A stretch of DNA of 64,000 nucleotides, taken from the NCBI GenBank assembly GCA_963971305.1, contig OZ020305.1, forward strand, positions 46,523,750 to 46,587,749, written 5' to 3'. The DNA is from Arcuatula senhousia (taxonomy: Eukaryota; Mollusca; Bivalvia; Mytilida; Mytilidae). The notes beneath the pieces were generated by a model that saw only the letters and a list, made by a program, of their open reading frames with translations, did no database searches and had not been told where the DNA came from. Within the stretch, counting starts at the first letter, position 1. Each line of letters opens with the position of its first letter. This document shows positions 46,801 through 61,800 of this stretch, one piece after another. The translations under genes were made by a program, and so were the position numbers.

Positions 46801-49800
46801 CACAGTTTACATATTTCCAAAATTTGACAACGTTTGGCTGTTTCTTTAGAAATTGATAAATTTATCTGTTTGGTCATTGTTGTAATATTTTTTGGCATTT
46901 TTTTTTAAATCAAATCTAATATTCTACCGGTTTTCCAAGTTTTCTACTCCTAGAGTGTCTGATGAAGGTTAATCCAGAAAAGCGCTTCACACGCAGTGAA
47001 ATTTTACTTTTGTACATTTATTAAAATCATTTCAATATGTGGGTCGTGTCTTTTTGGCACATATTCCATATTCTTTCGTTTTTAATATTATAGCAAATGA
47101 AAATCAATTTTCTCAGCAAATGCCAATCAAAAACTTTCCTCGTTTAATGGCTAAAATAATTTTTCCATGGGACATGGAATCCACAAATGGCTCATAATTG
47201 AAATTTGAAGTCCGACATGTTTGAAAGTAGCTTAGGATGTATATATAAAGTCATACTGAACCCCCGGACTGAACCATCCAGACTTCCAATTTAGTTTCAA
47301 ATCATTACCATGTATGGTTTTTTGAGAAAAGCTCGATCATGGAAATTCACTCTCAGATCGGTGCATCATAAAACAGGAAGTAGAAGTCTAACAGGTCTGA
47401 AAGTCGCTTAGGACGTATAGTTTGTGATACTGTGTCATTTTATTGAATTTTAAATCGGTTTATGAGAAAGCTTGACGCATATTTGTAAGTCGATTTCTTG
47501 AAGACTTCACATTTTGCCAAATGCATCATTCGCAACACAAACAGTAACTTCAATTTAATAGCATACATCCATTTTACAATTTCTTGGTCGCAATAAAAAA
47601 AAAAATCGATAGAAATGATGTTTCATAGACAAGATTTGTTGCTCTTTCATTTTCTGTTATTAATTACAATCCTAAAAGTAATACCCGAAAGATATGCATT
47701 CGAGTCTCCACAACCTTTCACCCTTATGTAGTTAGATTGTGATTTCTATAAGAACAAATAAACTGGTTAAAAAGTTCCAACCGAATAAAATATTGGCCGT
47801 GAAATAATAAGTTAATAATTTTTATAACAATATTGTACACGATTAAGATAATTGGTTCTAAATTTATATACGTACTAGGTACATGTACTATTTATATTTA
47901 TATGATAATAAACTACTTAAAACGAGGACACCTTCGTAGACCAATTGACTAGGTGGCTGCCTTTCAACCTCAAGATCCCATGTTCGAGCCTCACAGCTGA
48001 CAGAACAAATCGGCTACCAAATCAGCCAGAATGTTCCGAGAATAAAAATCGACGGAACAAATCAGCTACTGAACCAGACAAAAAGTTCAGGAACTTTCTA
48101 ACTATCAACTGGAACAAAGTAGCCAGACACTTAATTCCACCAGAACAAATGAACTGGTTAAAAAGTTCCGCCGGAACAAATAAACGGGTGGAATAGATTG
48201 GCTGTTACATATACACGTACTTGAAGACTTTTTAAGGGTGACTTCTCACCTCACTTTGGTCAAAAACAACCTTCCTTGAAATTTCCTAAACAGTGTCTAA
48301 ATGAGTCGATCATTATCATGATTATTCAATATTGACCACAAAGAGTTTTTTAAAATTGACCTTGCGACCTATGGCGGTATCCAAAACATTAAAACACCCC
48401 CATTCATATGTTTTCAAATTATCCTGGTGCTTTGTGTTCCAGCGGCCACCCGGTCCATGTAACCAAATACCCAGCTTGATCATCATGAGATCATGACTTT
48501 GAAATTTGATTATTATGTAAAGCTTCTATAGCTGAATGATTAAGATGCTCTTAAATCAAGTGCTAAAATTCAAGATACATACTACCCATGTAAATAATAA
48601 ACATTGAAGTTACGAACATACATACATGTATATGTTTTCCTTAAACTACAGGAAACATTAATATCTAGACTACTAGACAAGTACTTCTCTGTATATTTAC
48701 TACCACTATGTAAGGGGTCATAAAGTGTATTGGACAAATAGCACTTGAAATTTTGTTGGACTTCCTTATTATTGTATGTGTACATATTTATTTTTATTTT
48801 CTTTCGATATGATATAATTAGATAGCAATTAATTATATTTTTAAGTAAACAGTGTTTGAATTTGAATTTAGTAATCCATATACTGTTACTTTATTTTATA
48901 TTATGCAATGTGTTACATGTTTGCATGGTTTGAGGGGAGATTTTTTCTCTATTTTTTCTTTAGTCATATAGAAGTGATATTGATCGTAAACTCATAAAGT
49001 TTGAGAAGCATTTTTCGAAAATAAGTGTCCATCATCACCAGAGAAGTAGCTATAATGGTATTGGCAGTTTTCACACTTTGACCAGATAATATCTCATAAG
49101 ATATACATGTATATGCATAAAATGTTCATGTTTTGGCTATTATTTTTACTTTGAGACATCAATTACACATCTTTTCATATATTTGCTAGGACTGTTGTTT
49201 CCAAGGTACCTTGGCATATATAGCTGCTGTGAAACATTATAAGTTTTGTCAGTTTTTTTTTATCATTTTTATTTTTGTATGCAACCAACCAAAAAATAGT
49301 TGTATCCCTGTGGGTTCTGGTCATCTGGGTGGGAAATACTAGCCCGCAGCAATTCTAAGCTTGTCAATTAAAGTCCAATAAAGAGAGCTTAGAATTGAAA
49401 CACCTGGTCAGGCCACTTTGCCCACAAAGCCAATAGGATGGCCAATGACCCAGCCTGGCAGGTGGTTGAATGTAGGCTGGCATTTCTGGCCTCAACCATG
49501 TCAACTGCAATACTTTCTGTAGAGGCCGGTAACTAGCAATCTTCTTTGAAGAGCTACAAAAGTATTTTCATTGTTCGGGGATATCCCTTGGGATAACCTA
49601 ATGAAAAGCTTTCCCGAACTTTGACGTCACAGAATAGTCAGCTTCTCGCTGAATAACAAACACTAAAAATTGGTAAAATCATACATACAAACGTCTGTAT
49701 GACAGGAAAAATCTTTATGAATGTAAAAACGATAAGTAAAAGAAAGCATTGATATTTGCTAGTTTTTGCTAGCTTCCCTTCAGTCAACCATGTTTTTTCT

Positions 49801-52800
49801 GATTCTTGCCATAGAAATGTTTGCTTATGCCCAGTCAGGAAAAAACTTACTTTTTGATTACCTGTTACAAGTCCCTAGATTTGGACATGGGCTGGAAAAT
49901 CAGGGGGGTAACACAAGTCTAGGTTGAATGGGGCAGCCCTGTCATAACGATTGCTGTAATCAGGCTATAATGCGGGAAACCTGACTGAAAACCATAGTGG
50001 TGTACCTTGTTTTGAAAAAATTCAGGTTCCTCACTCGTAAAAGAATCATGCTGTAGGTCTTATAAAAGTAGGAAATGTAGGATCCTCATGCAGTAGGCTT
50101 GGCGGTTGTCCATTGGGGTTTTTATAAATTGCCGCATGTTATACATGTTATATGAGCTGAGTCGCATACACTTATTCCACATTTCATTATTTTGTATTAA
50201 ATGCCCATCCATACCCATCACTTTCTATTGGCAGTCAAAATTTTCCTCCCCAATTCAATTGGCCTTTAATTAATTAAACATATATATCTTTATCCTGGAT
50301 AGGGAAACAAGCTTAATGCTAATGTGAATCCCTCTCTAGCTAGCAGTTTGATAGTGTGACCTTTGTAGTGGCCCCCATTGAGCCTACTCTTATCGAACAT
50401 GCATGGGGTATAACTCTCCCATACAAGTGAGGTTACCTTTTTTCGTCCCTTCCAAAGGACTAGCATTTTTCCTTGAGACCATCCTCGCAAATGGTGTCAA
50501 GAGAGAGTCAGGAAATTGGTCCATGAATTTTTCAACCACAAATCTTGGTGTAAGTAGCCCGACGTGTTAACCACTATACACCACCAGCTCTCTTTGGTTT
50601 TTCGTCCCTGTTTCCTCCGCTTCATCATCATTTCATGTTCATTGTATCACCCCTTTCATATTCATCTCCCAGATATGGCGGTAATCCTGCTGCTTAGGAC
50701 TAAAGCAATAATAAACTAATTAAAAAAAGGTGCATAAAAAATCCAAATGAAAATTAGCAACCTCAAGAGCTACCGTTTTGAGCTACTTGGCATATAAAGT
50801 ACATACTAAGATCACCTTTTAACTGGTAAACTTTCAGGAAAATCAAGAAAATTATATCAATTTTATTGGGATTCAGGATTTTCTCATTTAAAAGTCGGGA
50901 CGACAGGATTTTGTAATAGTAAATTCAGGATTTCGGTCTGTCAGACACCCTCCTACCCCCTTCTATTATGCATTAACAAACTTGCAATGCAAGAACTTGT
51001 CAAAATAAATAACAGCAGTGTGCTAGAAAAATACAGTTCAGTTATATTATCCCCCCTTCTTTATTCGTGGAAACATAATGGTTTCTCTCATGTTATGCAT
51101 CTGTCTGTCATAAAGTTATTCCACCAAACTCCTCTAAAACAGCTAACAACTCAGCATATTTAAATGAAACTTGGCATGTTGCAAGTAAATGATATGTAGT
51201 TCTGTACATAACTAGGAAATTTTTATCCTCACAATTTTGTGTGAGTTATGGTCTTTTGAACATATGCCTTTTTGGGAAGTGGGGTGCAACATAAGTGTTT
51301 TTGCAGCCATATGAGCTTAATTAAAAGACATGTTTAGTAAGGAAATGAGATTTCGATTAAAAGTTAAAATTTTCTTTTTCCATCTTCCAGAATCGCTTTG
51401 GAGAATTTGTTCGAATGTTTAGAGAACATGGTGTGGATGGAAATAGATTCATTGTAAGTACATTATAATGTGACTCAGCAAAGTATAATGAGCTGTTTTG
51501 TATATTGTTCCAGTTTGTGTAATTTTTATGTACACACTTTGAATTTTTGTTTTAAGGTAGAGTTGTTATCATGATGAGCTTTAACGGTAGTATTTTCACA
51601 AATTTAAGACTCCAAACTGCATGTAAATATTGTTTGGTTATATTTGACTACCAAGAAATGTTTTAGGTACATGTACATGTAATTAATGGAAAGATTGAAA
51701 GGCATGTGATTACCTTAAATTATTATGTAATTTTTTATAGATTTTTTTTACAGAAGTTGAACATCCAAACATCAAATGACATTCTTAGATTGTGATGCTT
51801 TTCAAAAGTGACCTAGCTATATACATGATATAATGCAGTTACAATGAATTATTTATTTCAAACCTAAGAAATTTCATTGTAATGTTGTTTCATTTCTCAT
51901 ATGCATCAAAATCTGTTATGACATACAGTTTCAAGGAGAGAAAAATACTTGAATTAAAAAGCAATGCATACACTTATCATGCTTATTCCACATCTCATTA
52001 TAGCCCTTTTCAAAAACCCTTAGTGCATATTTAAAATATTTTTCGGGTAGGCATCTCCAGAAGATAGTTTCTAAAAAGGACTATTGTCTACATAATGTAT
52101 TTTTTATAGGTTTAACATGTGATGGCACATTATACTTAACAAAATATGGTAGATTTCTTACAGTTATTTGTTTTCTGCATGTTTGTCATATGTATTATAA
52201 TACCTTATCCTTAAAATGTTTTTTTTCAGACCTTAACAGACTTGGATTTGACCAAGATGAGCTGTCCCATGAACAAAAGAAAGTAAATATCATTTTGTAT
52301 ACATCATGCATAGAATTCAAACTATGAAAAAATGACCACTCTGAATTAAGGAAAGATGTAAAAAGTTGAAAAATCTGCTAAATATAGTTGGCAATAGAAA
52401 GCTAAATAAATCTAACAAATGTCCATTCAATCAGCATATTGTTCATTTTACAAGTATAATTTATTTTCAAGGAATGCGACATATCGGTGCAGTACTTAAA
52501 TGTAGTTATTTGGTGTATATAGGTGGTTATGCAGAAATGACTAGAATACTAATATTAGGAACAAAATAACAAATCAGTTTGTATGGGGTGGGGTTGGGTT
52601 TTTTTTTTTTTTTGGGAGGGGGGTGTTCACAATTAATACTGATAGGGAATTTGTCACCACCATCAGACATAATTCAATCAACTTTTAAGATGATAATGAA
52701 TTCTCTGTTTGCTGTTTTCCCATTTCCCATATATAGATGAAAAATCTTTTGTTTCGTTTATAATACAAACTACATCTTTTATTTAAGAGATCTTTTAAGA

Positions 52801-55800
52801 CTAATCAAAGACCTACCAAAGCCAGATGCATCAAGGTTGGTACATAATACAGTAGATTAAAATACTGCAGTATATGTAAGTGTGGAAATTTTCAATGGGT
52901 TTTATTTTTTATTTTGGTTAAATAGACATTTTATATGCTGTGACAGTACTTAAATTTGTGGGATCAGTTTTTGTGGATTGCAAATAAAACATTTATTTGT
53001 GGATTTATGAGTTCTTAGTTTTTACTTTAATTAAAAAAAAATGGTACCGGTACTCAGTTTCTGGGACTAAGCATTTTTCAAAATACATGTAAAGCAATTA
53101 TTAATCATTCATTCACAATCTGATTGTAGAAATCAATGTGAGATTCATTTTTAGTAGGTAAAGTTTTGTGGTTTGCCTCTCTGCAAAAACAATTAGAATT
53201 GGTTCCCCAGGAACAATAATAATACTTACACAGTATTCAATTTTTGAATTAAAAGTGTGGAATAATTAGGCAAATATTTGGTTATCCTGGCAAAGTGAAA
53301 ATAAAACCCTCACTAAAATTTCCACATGTACAGAACTGTACTTGCTTTTTAGAATGCTTAGCTTTTCTTACTCAATGTTATACGATCACAAAATGTAAGC
53401 ATTCGTAGAATGTTATGATGTTGTTGTTTAAAAACATATGGTTTCTGGGTGATAACTTAAATTTAAAATAGGCATCTTTTTTTAACCTGTTGCAACAAAC
53501 AAAGGGACCTAGTAATGGTCTTTGTCCATCTGTTTGTCCGTCCTTCATACTTTTGTTAGCTCATCTCCTCTAAGACAGCTTAATGGATTTTGATGAAATT
53601 TCATAGGATTGTTTGTTATTATATGCAGTTCATCACTTCACACCACCATTTTGATTTGACAAATTTTATAGGAGTTTATTATGGGACTTGATTGACTTTG
53701 TTTATCTGAGGTCATAGGAATTTTGTGAGTGCATAATGAAATTTTGTAAATTGTTTTGTCATATCCCACCACCATTTGATTCTACAAATTTTATAGGAGT
53801 TATGGAACTTTATCGACTTTTCTCATTTAGGTCATGGAAAGACTTTGTGAGCACAAGTCCTCTGAGTCTTCTCAACAGAATTTGATGCAATTTTGTAGGA
53901 TTGTTTGTCATGATATGTAGTTGATCATATCACACCGCCATTTTGATTGACAAATTTTATAGGAGTTATGGGACTTAATTTGAGGTCATAGGAACACTTT
54001 AAGAGTGCATATTTTGATGAATTTTTGTAGGATTGTTTGTCATGATATGTAGGTAATTATATCACAACGCCATTTTAAATCTTCAAATTTAAATAAGTTT
54101 TTAACTTTTAATGCAGCAGCGGGGGACATTGGCTACATGTAGCAATCTTGTTTATATAAAAAATGCATTGTCAGTTCATCTTTGCTGCATATAATAAATA
54201 AGCTGTGGTTGCATATGTCCAAATATATTGGTTTTAGTTGGTATTGTTCCTCCAATGTACAGGGTTCAACATGCTGCATTTGTATCATTATGTGCTCTGT
54301 ATAGGTGACTGAAACTTGAATGTTTCTTGAATGAATCACATAAAGGTTAACTGACATAAAGAAGGATCATGTATCTTTTCAAAGAAGAATTAAAAGGCTA
54401 ATAAGTATGCTAAAACATTGACGTTACAGAATATATTTAAGGCAGATAAGGTGTTTTTTTTACATCAGTTTTTGATTTATTTGCCATTATTTTACAAGTT
54501 TGAACATATCTTAAAGGTAAAGGTAAATGTTTCAAGCATTTTAACAATTGGTCATTTGACTATAATCTTATCATACTAGTAACTAGCTTTAGAAGAACTG
54601 CTTCAACAAACTATTATAGCTAAAATTAACACATCTTTATGACAAAAAAATAAACCTCACTTAAATTATGGTGAAGTTTCTAGTCTAACAAAATCTTTAA
54701 CTTTGACTTGATGAACTTTTCATTAGATACAGGAGAGTAAAACGACTAATGAGAGAGCGGAGACATAGCATTGTCTCTGTTATTTACCAATCCGTAGACA
54801 GGTAGTCTAAACAGGGACAATGGTTTTCTTCATTTTATTTTATGTTCAATCTGTCACCAGAGGGAGCATCTATCAACACTGACCTCTATACCACCACGCT
54901 AAGGATGGTGGGTAATTTCCCTGAAATCGGGGATTGAATATCATTGAAATATTTCCCATGATCCTTAGCGTGATAGAATAGAGGTCAGTGTTGATAGACG
55001 CTACCTCTGGTGATAGATTGATTTTATGTTTGGTATTTTAAGGTGTCTGAGTGGTTCTTTTATTGCATGAGTAATCAAGTTTGTTATCCCTTTTGTAAAA
55101 TCCCTGGGTGTGAGTTTAAATAAATGTACCAATTCTCCATTAGATGAAATAGTATTGTAATTGTAGTTTCATTGTTATCAATGGGGAACCAATTTTTGTG
55201 GATGACAACCTGTCATGATTAGAAATCCAGAAAAATGTATGTCTTTTTGGGAGGAACCACAAAAATTAATCAATTTATTCTCATGCTTAAAGTTCACTTT
55301 TAGAAAATTCAAAAAATCACTCTGCAGCAATTTCTACATTAACAGTTTGTAAACTGATGATGTATCGAAATTCTCACTAGCTTCTACAATTCCTCTTTCC
55401 CAGGTTATTTACTGTTAGGCATCCTTTTCCTGTTGTTTAGCAGAGTAAGACATTTTTATGGTGAAAAAGAGACAATTTTCTAAACAGATATCTCAGCTGC
55501 TATTGAAGAGGTTGATTTCATTTAAGGTGCTTTATAATAAACCAAGGGCAGATAAATATTTGAAAAAAATTATTCCCATACATTAGCTACATTTTGTAGT
55601 GTACTATTTATCATTATAAATATATATTTTTTATAAAAGCTGCTTGCTGGGAATATTAAAGGTAAGATTTAAGGGTTCTTTAGAAGCATGTTGTAGATTG
55701 TGAGACTCCTTATTTTTATACATGTAATAGAAATGTGTATGTTAAGTTTTTATTTTCGTTTGGTTGTTTAGTTCTTGAAAGACAAATGAGTTAAAGGATC

Positions 55801-58800
55801 TCCTACTTTAGACTAAGAATGTAATAAAATTCTTGAATATTAATTTGTGAACCTGGCAATTGAGTTTAAGATTTTTGTTTTATAACAAAAAATGTTAAAA
55901 CTAAAGTAAATTAGAATTGGATGTTGTATCTAAAGTTTTCAATTAAAGTTCCATTTTAATGCTTAATAAGCTTAAACTTTCATTACATGATACTGTGAAA
56001 GCAAGTGTTGGAGGAGATGATATTTATCCAAGGAAATAATATTTGAAAAAAAAGATAAATAAATAAAAATGCTAAAAATTGTATAAGAATGTAAATCATT
56101 GAGGTCGAAATAATGACTTTCATATTTTCTTTTCAGAGTGAAAAATGTTGTACAACCAAGAACACCTGCAGCCCCTGAGAGGGATTATAATGCACACAGG
56201 GGCAGGCCTCCAGCACCTATCCCAACAAGCTCTCATACTCAACAGAATGGCAGTAAGTATCAACAAAATAACTCCAAGCTGTTACAGTTCAATTTTTTCT
56301 TAATTTGTCTTCTTCACACTCTCCCCATATGAAATTATCGAACTGATAATATTCTTTATCATACATTTAGCTTTGATACCTTTGAATTTGTCCGTGTGTA
56401 CAACAGACGGAAACTAACTTACAGGCCATATTTGACAAGGGACTTTTTTTGCCATATCAAACCATCGCGTGCACAAAATTTGGCAAATATGGCCATATCA
56501 AGACCTCACGTGCACAAAAGTGGGCTAATATGCCATATCAAGGCCTAGAGCCTCATTTTAAAATTTTACATCACAGTATATAAATAGTATATTTGTATCT
56601 TCATTTGTTTGCAGAAAATGTATGATAAAAAGATTATGACACACAGTTTTCCATATCAGGTCCTATATCATTCCTCGACCCATATTAGGTCTCAGCTTAC
56701 GCCTCGAACCAATATGGGAGTCTCGGAATGATATGGGACTTGATATGGAAAACCCTGTGTAATAATCTATTTACATGTATATTAGGTGACAGTATGTAAA
56801 TGAATGTGTAACTATTATTATATGTGGTGTTGGTAAGTTTTCTGTGTTTGAATATGGCACTGCAGTTCAATTAAAAAAAAATAAATTCTGTTGGAGATAA
56901 TATTAGCTGGAGCAATTTGCTGAATTTAATAAAAAAAAAACTTTCAAAATTTGTGGAAATATCGTATTCTTTGACCTGAACTGTAATACCAAATTGGGCA
57001 ACAACGAAAAATAAAACTCATGACAAAGATGTAAATGTAACATGTATTGTTATATAGATGACGATTATTATGATGATGATAGTGGCTCTGGTCCAGAAGA
57101 TGATTATGAATGGAACAAATCTGATTTCTCTGAAGTCTCCTCTGAAGAAGATCAGGTATAAACTTAACCTCTCCCTTAATAAATGTGTATATTATACTGC
57201 TGTTACCACAGATTTCAATATTTGATCACAAACTTGTTTCTGGTGGTTTGGGGGTGTTAGAGAAACATTAGATTTTTATGCCAGCTTCAGAAAACAGAGG
57301 GGTATTTACCTTAAGGTTTAAATTATTTTTGCATCAAGGAAGTATGATATCTTCATGAAACGTGTTTACACATATACGCAAGGTTATGATCAAACAAAAA
57401 TTATCATAGCATTATGCATCCACATTAACTTCTTGGTTAGTGATTATCAAAATAAGGACATGCAAGGTGCTAATGGGGCATCATGTTTTTTTATTACATC
57501 CTTGTTTTCCTTTCTTTTATAAGTAAATAGACCTTGATATTTACATTTTGACTTGGAAACAGCCCACAATAACAATCTGGTTACTGGTAATTTAGGGGCA
57601 GATCCAAAAAATTTTTGAAAGGGGGGTTCCGCCTATTGTCTATTGAAGACAAAAGGGTTTTCCAGGTCAATTAGGTCTAAAATCTGCATGAAAATTACAA
57701 AATTTTCATAGGAAAAGGGGGGGTCCAACAACCGAAACCCCTGCTTTGGGTCTTCCACTGTGATTTATGCATTAACTTATTATCAAATTAAGAAAAAAGG
57801 GAATGAAACATTTATATTTATTCTTTGTTTTACCAACACATTGGACTTTAGATAATTACATGTTATGAATTTGTTTCTAGGATTATGAGAATGATATTGA
57901 CAAGTTGCCACCAGCACCACAGAGGCCAAAGCCAGCCACACCAGGTTGGTATCTTTATTGTTTAGCAGGAGGATATTAGTTGATTTATCACGAAAAACAA
58001 GGAGGCAGAATCGGGATGATTGCACACATTTTCTATTTAATGTTAGTCTGTCTGTCAGGACCTCACTCCTATCACATATCATATACATGTATTCAATAAA
58101 GACACATCTTTATGCCCAACCAATGATTGTAGAGTGGCATATAGGTTGAATATGGTCTGTATGTCTGTCTGTCAGGACCTCACTCCTAACACATTTCAGA
58201 TATTCAATAAAGACACATCTTTATGCCCAACCTATTATACATGAAGATGAGGGGCATATAGGAATATGGTTTGTAGGTCTGTCCTACCTTAATCAGGTTT
58301 ATGTTCAGGTTTTAGTTGATTTTCTCTTTGCAAGGTGGAGCATTATGTCTTTTGAACAATTTCTTGTTTTCAGATAAAGACAATTTTATTTCCAAAACAA
58401 GTTGCAATTGGCTAAGTTATTAACATTTAATGATTTCTACCAGTTACCATTTATGTATTATATAGAAACTAACGAAAAGATAGTCCATGCATGCATGGAC
58501 TAACCCTTTAGTTGAGTTAGTTGTTATTAAAAATGAAAAAGTGATTTTTCCAGATATTAAAATAATTCCGAGTTGAATTAATATCTTGTTCAGTAATAAG
58601 TTAAATGTTTTCATTGACACCCAGTTACTTAACTTAAGGGGGTATTCTTCTGAGGTTTCAGTCTCGTTGAAATCTCGTTTGTGAACAATTTTTAAACCTT
58701 GCCTTATAATTGAAAACTTTTTGTGGATATATATCAAATGATTATCCATCTAAATTTTGTCAAAAAATTATGAAGATATGATTAGTAGTTTTTTAGATAT

Positions 58801-61800
58801 GCAACATTTTAATTTTTGACCAAATTTGACCATTGATCTCAATCTGAATTTAGCCAATTTCAGGGTAGGGGTAGTAGAATTCATTTTTACAACAAAATAT
58901 TCATGCAATTCATTTAATTTCTTTTCTAAATTCAAAAAGATATATTTGTCCAATTATTTCAAATGAAAATGGAGTGTTTTGAGGTTTTGGTATGATAGAA
59001 AATTTGAAAAATCTTGATTTTTACTGGTTTTATGATGTCTTGAAAATGACCTAAAAAGGCACATTTTTGGGACTAAACTTTCTTATATCATCACGGACAT
59101 ATACTTTTTTAAGTTAAATTTATTCAGAATCATGGCATCTATCAATATGGAAACTTTGAGAGAAATCTTGATTTTGAAACTCGATATTTTAAAGAAAGTT
59201 ACCTCAAAATAGGCCAAAAATGATGAAATTTTTGGAAAATTGTCAAAATATGCCCTTTTTAAATGGCTGTAGCGAACTAAAATGCACACAGACATATTGT
59301 TTTCTTAGTAAATTTGATTCTCTCAGGGTCTTAGCATTTCAAAAATGTAGGTTTGAGAAAAAACTTGATTAAGGAAAATTTTGACCCCTCAGAAGAATAC
59401 ATCCTTAAAGCACTATATTGATAACCTATGCTGGTGGACAATTCCTCTTTTTGAAAGGCCAAAGAATTCTTTAATAATTAAAGTTTTTGCCTTGTTCTTT
59501 TCACTGTAAGGAAGGAAGAAAGATAAGTATAAATGTACAAATCCATCTCTTCTTTTTCTAGTGAACAGTATAATTTATAATAATCTTGTATCTATTAAAA
59601 CATGTACTTGGAATTGTGTACTCTAACTTAGCATGGAATTCATTATATTTCTGTGTTTTTGTTTTTGTACTGTCTTTGTATGTAAAATGTATTAGAATAT
59701 AAGGTATATATTATTGCTTATTATCTTTTATTTTGTTTAATTTAACCTACTTTAAAGATATGTATATCACAAGAAAGTTTTGTTCATGAATTCCTCACGT
59801 TGTGGCATCTTACTGTATAAACTAAATATACATATATTATACAATGGGCAGCCTGAGTGTCATTGAAAAGAATGTTCTTTGATCTTTAAAAATTTTAGAA
59901 TAATTTTGTAGGATACTTAGAATTGTTAAGATATGTGAGTTATTTCCCTTTACTTTTATCACTAAAGTGCCTCCCCACCACTCCCACAAGCAAATTCATA
60001 CAAGTATAAAAATTTAATGAGGAATATGAAACGCATCTTGCGCCCTTTTAACACCAAAAAAAGGTTTGATATTTCAGTGTAAATTATTTTGATATCCTAT
60101 TCAAATGACTAATGGACATCCAGTGCCTTTGTCATAATTAGAAATCTGATTCATGGAAGTTGTTAGGAATTTGTATCAGATTCCCCATAACATAAAAAGT
60201 GGTTTACATGTCAAAATACTAATAGGAAAACAAGTTCATATGTACTTTACAAATTATATTTTAAGATATTTTTATTTTTCTTTGAAAGAAAAGTTTTTTC
60301 AATAAATAAATTTCTTCCAAAAAATTGTTTAGATCACAAAAATAATATTGTCACCTTGATAAGCAAAAATCAAAAATCAGCAAAGACTGGATATATTTTG
60401 GCATAAAACATCATGAATATTGAGTGTTGTTTTTTTAGGACATCTTTGACAGGTGACGTGATACAAATACTATATCAAAACTATAACCCAAACCAATCAA
60501 CTGTATTAAGGTCATCCATCAAAATTTTCATATACTTAGTCAGGAGAAACATGTCAGCCATTTATTTTCATTAGTCTTGTTTATCAAAGTGAATCATTTG
60601 GTCATTTGAGACGCATTTGTAATGTTTTTTGGGGATTACCTAATGTTTCTGTCCATCTGAAATCCTACGTCAAATTTTAAGTCTCGTCATCTTACACCAA
60701 CTCAGTATGATGAAAACGGAGAAAAAATCTAGAAATAGTTCATCAGGGGATTTAAGTTGTTTGAAAATGAAGTTCTTTGAAAAGAAGAAAAAGTTGAACA
60801 AAAATCGCCAAAGAAGTGCTAGTTTGCCTCCTGATAATAGAATTGAGATTATTATAAAAGGCGGGAAAACTATTCGTGGAATATTTAGGAATAATTCCTC
60901 TGGTCATATTATTACTGATCGGCGCCCAACCAGGGTCTATTCCAAGCCTGATAAACTTTCAGCATGCGTAGGTGAGATCTTGTTTGTTGACATTTTGACC
61001 TCTGGTTATATATTGACAACTTTCCTGGTTGATCTTTCAAAATATCTGGAATCATGTTTTCTTAAGAAAATAGAAACAAGAAAATCATATTAATAGAAAT
61101 AAGATATGTAAGATCAGAAATTTGGGGGAAAAAATTATTGTTGTTACATGTTTTTCTTAACCCATATAGTTTTATCTTTTAATATGTTTCGATGTTATTG
61201 GGGAAACATTAATTGTAAAAAAAAAATGAAATAAGAACCCAAGAAAAGCGTGTTTTGTTTCAATATAATAATTTATTACAGATTTTATAATATTAAGCCT
61301 GCTTGCTTTTTATATTTGCAAATTTACTTCATGCCATCTTAACACAATTGTACTGTATAATCTTCATGCATCATTCACAACATCTTTATTTCATTGTTAG
61401 TACACTTTATTTCATGTGCATTTCAAATTTTTAATACTTTGAAAATCATTTACAAATTCTTTCTGTCACAGAAAAGCATTGGTCTCATACAGTTTTTGTA
61501 ATTTCCTATTTAGCATGTTATCTATAAACATACTCATGTAGCTACTATGTACAAAATGTAGTATATGGTGTTAGGTATTTCGATCTCCTTGTTCTTAGAT
61601 CGGAAGGACATGCATATGACTTGTTATTTCTCGCCTTGATGTTATGATGTATTACAGGTAATTGGGTCGTAAATGTCAATCATGATTATTATTGCAATAA
61701 TTATTTTATTATCTGTTCATCATAACATATTGCTCTCATAATTAAACTTCAGGTGCATTTTTGAGGACCAATGTTTTAATTAAATAAAAAAAATGAATTT

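Larger units (their letters stand above)
44100..48220. repeat. Repeat-rich block in adaptor intron 1
   Basis: Both flanks carry TTAACTAG/CTGGTTAAAAAGTTCC-type sequence. At 44200-44620 there are repeats such as AGCTAGTTAAATAATTC and TTCCGATAG; at 47760-48190 there are CTGGTTAAAAAGTTCC and GCCGGAACAAATAAA in inverted sense. This suggests the ends of one degenerate element of about 4 kb. Inside are an integrase-like remnant, two hammerheads, a related third motif, and at 47220-47500 a fragment of the 3640-4440 family in reverse. Confidence 0.4.

Noticed and set aside
47931..47996. A functional tRNA gene
   Set aside because: Box A and B-like motifs are present, but I could not fold a proper acceptor stem and anticodon arm; kept only as a possible SINE head.
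50500..50585. Minus-strand tRNA-like segment (GTATAGTGGTTAACACG then GTGGTTGAA)
   Set aside because: Box-like words are present, but box B is poor and the neighbouring repeat tail runs in the opposite direction.
57783..58088. 101-codon minus frame
   Set aside because: It overlaps the antisense of adaptor exon 7 and a tandem repeat, with no protein family match.
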